64,000 bases of DNA from Roseburia_D yibonii. GTDB taxonomy: Bacteria > Bacillota > Clostridia > Lachnospirales > Lachnospiraceae. The position numbers were made by a program, and so were the translations under genes. This document shows positions 60,748 through 64,000 of this stretch, piece by piece (positions within the stretch are counted from its first letter, which is position 1; each line of letters opens with the position of its first letter). A model generated the notes under the pieces. It saw nothing but the letters and a program-made list of their open reading frames with translations, had not been told where the DNA came from and did no database searches. The stretch is from positions 186,001 through 250,000 of the forward strand of contig NZ_JACOQH010000004.1 in assembly GCF_014297335.1 (NCBI RefSeq), written 5' to 3'.

Positions 60748-60762
60748 GGTACTGTATGTACC
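60748..60762. promoter_or_regulatory. Palindrome upstream of sugar importer
   Basis: GGTAC-TGTAT-GTACC, a 5-5-5 inverted repeat 35 nt before the binding-protein start. It differs from the AraR sites (no ACTTGTAC), so the ArsR-type regulator or another factor may bind here. Confidence 0.4.
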
Positions 60763-61027
60763 TCTTAAATTACTTTAGAAAAAGTTCGCAGTTTTTGCTA
60801 TTTTCCCAAACGTTCTTCTCCAATTCTCCGTCTGGCTTTGTGCATATTGCATATTTAGCTTTCTGTTTTTCCTCTTTCCATGTATATATTATTACTTCAC
60901 CATATGTATGTCAATATTTTTTCTGAATTATTTTATTTTTATTTAAAATATTTATGTTTTGTCAAAAGTTTCACATTCTTCTAAACAAATACAATGTATT
61001 CAGGTTCCGGATTTTCGCTTTTTTTCG
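60763..61027. other. AT-rich intergenic region
   Basis: No gene is seen; the stretch holds the promoter side of the importer operon on the minus strand (no convincing -35/-10 pair singled out) and ends at a terminator of the small coiled-coil gene. Confidence 0.5.
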
Positions 61028-61084
61028 AAAAAAAATCCACACGAAGCCTCGCATCTTTCTTCCTTTTCGAGTTCCATGTGGATT
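61028..61084 (-). terminator. Terminator of the coiled-coil protein gene
   Basis: Minus-strand AATCCACA pairs with TGTGGATT and is followed by a run of eight T, about 50 nt after the 61133 stop. Confidence 0.8.
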
Positions 61085-61132
61085 ATATTATAGATTTTTT
61101 TGAAATATTTTATATTTTTGTATCAATTCAAA

Positions 61133-61375
61133 TTATTCGCCCTGATTGAGCAGGTACTGATAATCGGAACGTTTTACCTGAAGCGCGTCACAGGTTGCGC
61201 GCACTGCAGTGATCCTGCGGTTCAATCCGTCCAGATGATCCATGAGACGCTGATTATCCTCTTCCTTGGAAAGCTGTCTTGCTTCATCGCAAAGTTCTCT
61301 GATATCCCTTTTGCAATCCTCGATCTCTGTATCAAGGTCTGCGATCTGTAATTTTAAAATCTCTTCCATCTTCAT
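61133..61375 (-). CDS. Small coiled-coil protein
   Basis: An 80-aa, highly charged protein predicted to be almost entirely helical with heptad-like spacing (ILKLQIADLDTEIEDCKRDIRELCDEARQLSK, LDGLNRRITAVRATCDALQVK). GGAGGT is 9 nt before the ATG. Own terminator downstream. Unknown function; it may be a dimeric scaffold or structural peptide. Confidence 0.7.
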   Translation of the reverse strand: MKMEEILKLQIADLDTEIEDCKRDIRELCDEARQLSKEEDNQRLMDHLDGLNRRITAVRATCDALQVKRSDYQYLLNQGE

Positions 61376-61433
61376 TGTAAAATACCTCCTGCCTTTGTAA
61401 ATTGCTTATTTACATTATATCATACATCCGCTG

Positions 61434-63926
61434 TCAGCACGAGTTCTTTTTTCTTTTTTTCTCTTTTAAATATAGAACGATCGTCACCGCGCCAAAGACC
61501 GCCGCCGCAAAGCCAGAGATCATCGCTCCCTCTTTCAGTCCCGGCGTCTCATAGCGCAGCTCGATCTCGTGGCTGCCCGCCTCCAATGTCACACCGATCA
61601 GGCTGTTTAAAAACTGTTCCTTATCCGTCTCTTTTCCGTCTACAAACAGCGTCCAGCCATCCTCGCACGGAATGGAAAACACCAGTTTCCCGGCAGTCTG
61701 CATATCGATATGTCCTTTGACGCACCGGTCTGACATCTCATCCAGCGTCATGGTCTGGGCGTTTAATGTATCGTATGCCGCATTTAAACTGTCAAAATTC
61801 AGTTTATATGCCTGTGCCTGGATCATCAGATCCGACACATCCGGGCAGGTGAGCTTTATTTCAGTTCCTGCCTTGCACCAGCCGAGATCTAAAAGATACA
61901 CATGGCTGCATTTTGTAAACGTTTTGCGCTTTCCGCCGATGTCCGCCGTGATCGTGTTTGCCATGCGGCTTCCATAGCTTGCATAAACATAGCTGTCCTC
62001 TGTGACCGTGATCACTGTCTCCCCGTCCGTCTTCTCAACCGGGATCGCGTCCAGGAGGTCTTCACCTGCCCCCAGTCTGCGCGCAAGGACATTCTGCGCA
62101 AGAACCGCCGTTCCTTCCGTAAAGTCCCATCCATCCTCAAGATTTTCCGGCACGGTAAAACCAAGCGGCAGTACATAATTATTTTCATACATATATATCC
62201 CGCCGCTCTCTCCGGCAGGCTTCCGAAGCGGGCTTTCCTCACTGGCACTTGTCGTAAACATATATTTTACCGACAGCATGGCAGACAATAACGGTGTCGC
62301 GCCATTATAGCAGTAATAGTTTTTTCCGCCCTCCATACCGAGTTCCCGGTAAAACGTTCCGACACTGTAATTCATAAGCGAGGAAAACAGCGACGCGGAA
62401 CGGTATCCGGTCAGACTCGACTCATTTTTGGTCATCCGGTCCCATTTTTCAATCCGGTAAAATCCGTCGGTCTGCTCTGCCGCCTTGGCGTTTAACGCCT
62501 CATAATCCTCCCAGTGTGCCGTGTACTGGGTACGGTTTGTCGTAACTACCCCGGTCAGATCCATGTTGACCCCGGTTTCCGCAACCGCAAGAAAGAACGC
62601 CATGCAAAAGCAGATTTTCCGATATGCTCCCGCCATGCGCGCGATCGCCAGTAACAGGGTATACGCCAGTAAAAACACTGCCGTCATCAGAATCGCGTCC
62701 ATGGATACCATTTCATGATCCACAAAAAGCGCACAGCCGACGAAAAATGCCCCACATGCCACTGCTGCCACGACCACATGCCAGATCCGGTTTCCTTTTA
62801 ATCTGCGCAGTTCCTCAAACGCCACGGTCAGAAGGACAAACATATACAAAAAGGACTGACGCCCCGGCAGACTGTCCGGGAAATGCATGCCATGCCAGAT
62901 AAAATCCAGCCAGTTATTCGCGAAAGCAAGCAAAAAGAAGATCAGCGCCAACATGCGGATCAGCTTCTTTTTAAGCGGGATCTCCCGGTTTAACAGGTAT
63001 AACACCAAAAGGAGCAGTACCGCCACACCGCAGTACAGATTCGGCCAGTGATCGCTGCCCGTATAGACCGTAACTCCCATGCAGTGTCTTGCCAGCTCAT
63101 CAAAAACCGAAAAATACCAGGAAAAGTCTTCCGGAAAATGAAAGCCGCCGGAACCGCTGTATCCAAGCGCGATCGCTTCGGGGATCAGTAACACCGCCCC
63201 CATTCCTCCCGCAAGCAGCGAATAAAAGAAAAAGCGCGCGCAGCTCTTTACATCCAGCTTCTTTTGCTCGATCTGCATGACAACAAAATACAGCACTAAA
63301 AATATGCAGATCATAATGGAAATATAATAATTGGATAAAATCGAAACAGCAAGCAGGATCCCGTACATTCCACCCTTTTTCTCGAAGACCAGACGCTCCA
63401 TCCCCAGAATGATGAGCGGCGCGAGCATGATACAGTCTAACCACATGATATTCCAGCTGTAAGCGGAAATGTATGCGGAAAGCGCGTAAAACATGGATAC
63501 CAACGTCACCAGATAGCTGTTGTCCTTAAAATGCCGTCCGAGATAGATCGCGAAAAACAGACCGGAGCAGGCAATCTTTAGCAGCACAAGTACCGTCATA
63601 AATTCGATCAGGTGCTGCTTACTGCAAAAGACTACCAGCCAGTTGACCGGACTTGCAAGATAATAGGCAAACGTTGCCACAAAATCAGAGCCAAGCCCCA
63701 GATTCCAGGAAAACATCAGGCTTTCATGTGCTTTCAGCTTGCGCTGGAACTCCATAAAAAACGGAGCGTACTGATGATACATATCGATATGCAAAAAGCT
63801 GTTCTCCCCAAACGGGTAAATCCCATGACCGGCACACACGGCTGCCATGACCAAAAACGGGATCAAAAACGCCAGCACATACGGCGTATATTTTGCGTGT
63901 ATCTGTTTGTCAATCCACTGTTTCAT
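61434..63926 (-). CDS. YfhO-family membrane protein
   Basis: An 830-aa protein with about thirteen N-terminal membrane helices (LAFLIPFLVMAAVCAGHGIYPFG, QYAPFFMEFQRKL, YLASPVNWLVVF), a long extracytoplasmic beta-rich domain (about 500-790) and a C-terminal helix (AAAVFGAVTIVLYL). YfhO proteins are GT-C-like and take part in glycosylation of lipoteichoic acid or other lipid-linked glycans in Bacillus and relatives. The downstream-reading neighbour at the window edge is probably related envelope work. Confidence 0.88.
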   Translation of the reverse strand: MKQWIDKQIHAKYTPYVLAFLIPFLVMAAVCAGHGIYPFGENSFLHIDMYHQYAPFFMEFQRKLKAHESLMFSWNLGLGSDFVATFAYYLASPVNWLVVFCSKQHLIEFMTVLVLLKIACSGLFFAIYLGRHFKDNSYLVTLVSMFYALSAYISAYSWNIMWLDCIMLAPLIILGMERLVFEKKGGMYGILLAVSILSNYYISIMICIFLVLYFVVMQIEQKKLDVKSCARFFFYSLLAGGMGAVLLIPEAIALGYSGSGGFHFPEDFSWYFSVFDELARHCMGVTVYTGSDHWPNLYCGVAVLLLLVLYLLNREIPLKKKLIRMLALIFFLLAFANNWLDFIWHGMHFPDSLPGRQSFLYMFVLLTVAFEELRRLKGNRIWHVVVAAVACGAFFVGCALFVDHEMVSMDAILMTAVFLLAYTLLLAIARMAGAYRKICFCMAFFLAVAETGVNMDLTGVVTTNRTQYTAHWEDYEALNAKAAEQTDGFYRIEKWDRMTKNESSLTGYRSASLFSSLMNYSVGTFYRELGMEGGKNYYCYNGATPLLSAMLSVKYMFTTSASEESPLRKPAGESGGIYMYENNYVLPLGFTVPENLEDGWDFTEGTAVLAQNVLARRLGAGEDLLDAIPVEKTDGETVITVTEDSYVYASYGSRMANTITADIGGKRKTFTKCSHVYLLDLGWCKAGTEIKLTCPDVSDLMIQAQAYKLNFDSLNAAYDTLNAQTMTLDEMSDRCVKGHIDMQTAGKLVFSIPCEDGWTLFVDGKETDKEQFLNSLIGVTLEAGSHEIELRYETPGLKEGAMISGFAAAVFGAVTIVLYLKEKKRKKNSC

Positions 63927-63931
63927 CCGAC

Positions 63932-64000
63932 CTATTCTCCTTTTCCAGCGTCAAACAGCCGATAATACTGCAGTTTCTGATATTCCTTAAGTTCCTCTGA
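63932..64000 (-). CDS. 3' tip of a gene entering from the right edge
   Basis: The last 22 codons (ending LQYYRLFDAGKGE and TAG) of a minus-strand frame that begins outside the window. It stops 6 nt before the YfhO-family ATG, so the two genes are co-transcribed. The tip is too short to name; glycosyltransferases often sit next to YfhO genes, but that is only context. Confidence 0.5.
   Translation of the reverse strand, partial: SEELKEYQKLQYYRLFDAGKGE

Noticed and set aside
1..64000. CRISPR arrays, tRNA or rRNA genes, intact insertion sequences
   Set aside because: I looked for regularly spaced repeats, cloverleaf-like and transposase-like sequences and saw none that I could support.

Overview
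The window looks like a chromosome segment from a Gram-positive gut anaerobe of the Lachnospiraceae type (Roseburia/Blautia-like; inferred from protein style, strong GGAGG ribosome sites, lipoprotein signals and gene neighbourhoods, not from a marker gene). About 8 kb onward has intermediate GC; the first 7.8 kb is visibly AT-richer and looks acquired. Nearly all genes are on the minus strand, so operons read from high to low coordinates.

Region 1 (1-7866), accessory island. At the left edge is the 5' part of a PHP-domain/ATPase gene. Next comes an operon (7215 to 3666) encoding a GIY-YIG nuclease fused to a Schlafen-group-3/DUF2075 helicase, a MazG-like nucleotide pyrophosphohydrolase, an HNH nuclease and a second pyrophosphohydrolase. 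Behind it lie two paralogous Cys-rich mini-proteins and a flavin-binding PPOX-family gene broken by an in-frame TAG. A 70-bp imperfect direct repeat flanks the stretch (2302-2371 and 7667-7736). This is a candidate defence module.

Region 2 (7867-17928), two TetR-controlled membrane operons (TetR + ABC-2 exporter + acyltransferase; TetR + MFS + FtsX/ABC). Both have matching inverted-repeat operators at the regulator gene and at the transporter genes. A MarR gene with a truncated YczE-like membrane gene marks a genomic breakpoint.

Region 3 (17903-26836), a nine-gene operon: NifH-like reductase, two NifD/K-like proteins, a FecBCD-type metal-chelate importer, a HypB/UreG-like GTPase, an unusual soluble ABC ATPase and an SBP-like protein without a signal peptide. 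Its promoter carries a DtxR-like iron box. This is a nitrogenase-like system without nifB/E/N and without recognisable FeMo-cofactor ligand contexts, so its substrate is open. It is the best candidate for an undescribed system here.

Region 4 (27015-41714), mostly core genes: pckA, a YdcF-like protein, a glycosyltransferase, a UPF0210/ACT pair, an MBL hydrolase, a large FtsA-like protein, coaE, polA, a thioesterase, a 34-aa protein, an aldo/keto reductase with ferredoxin tail, a NUDIX hydrolase and a DUF3877-like protein.

Region 5 (41783-60762), a complete arabinan/arabinose locus. Extracellular GH43 arabinanase, an ABC oligosaccharide importer (no ATPase gene) and intracellular GH43, GH127 and GH51 enzymes release L-arabinose. 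AraA, AraB and AraD convert it to xylulose-5-phosphate, and a split transketolase plus a transaldolase-family aldolase feed glycolysis. AraR (GntR/LacI type) and an ArsR-type regulator with a large C-terminal domain are divergently transcribed; AraR-like operators are visible. A doubly deleted aldose-1-epimerase remnant follows araD.

Region 6 (61028-64000): a small coiled-coil protein, a YfhO-family membrane protein and the 3' tip of a gene leaving the window. No tRNA, rRNA, CRISPR array or intact insertion sequence was seen.
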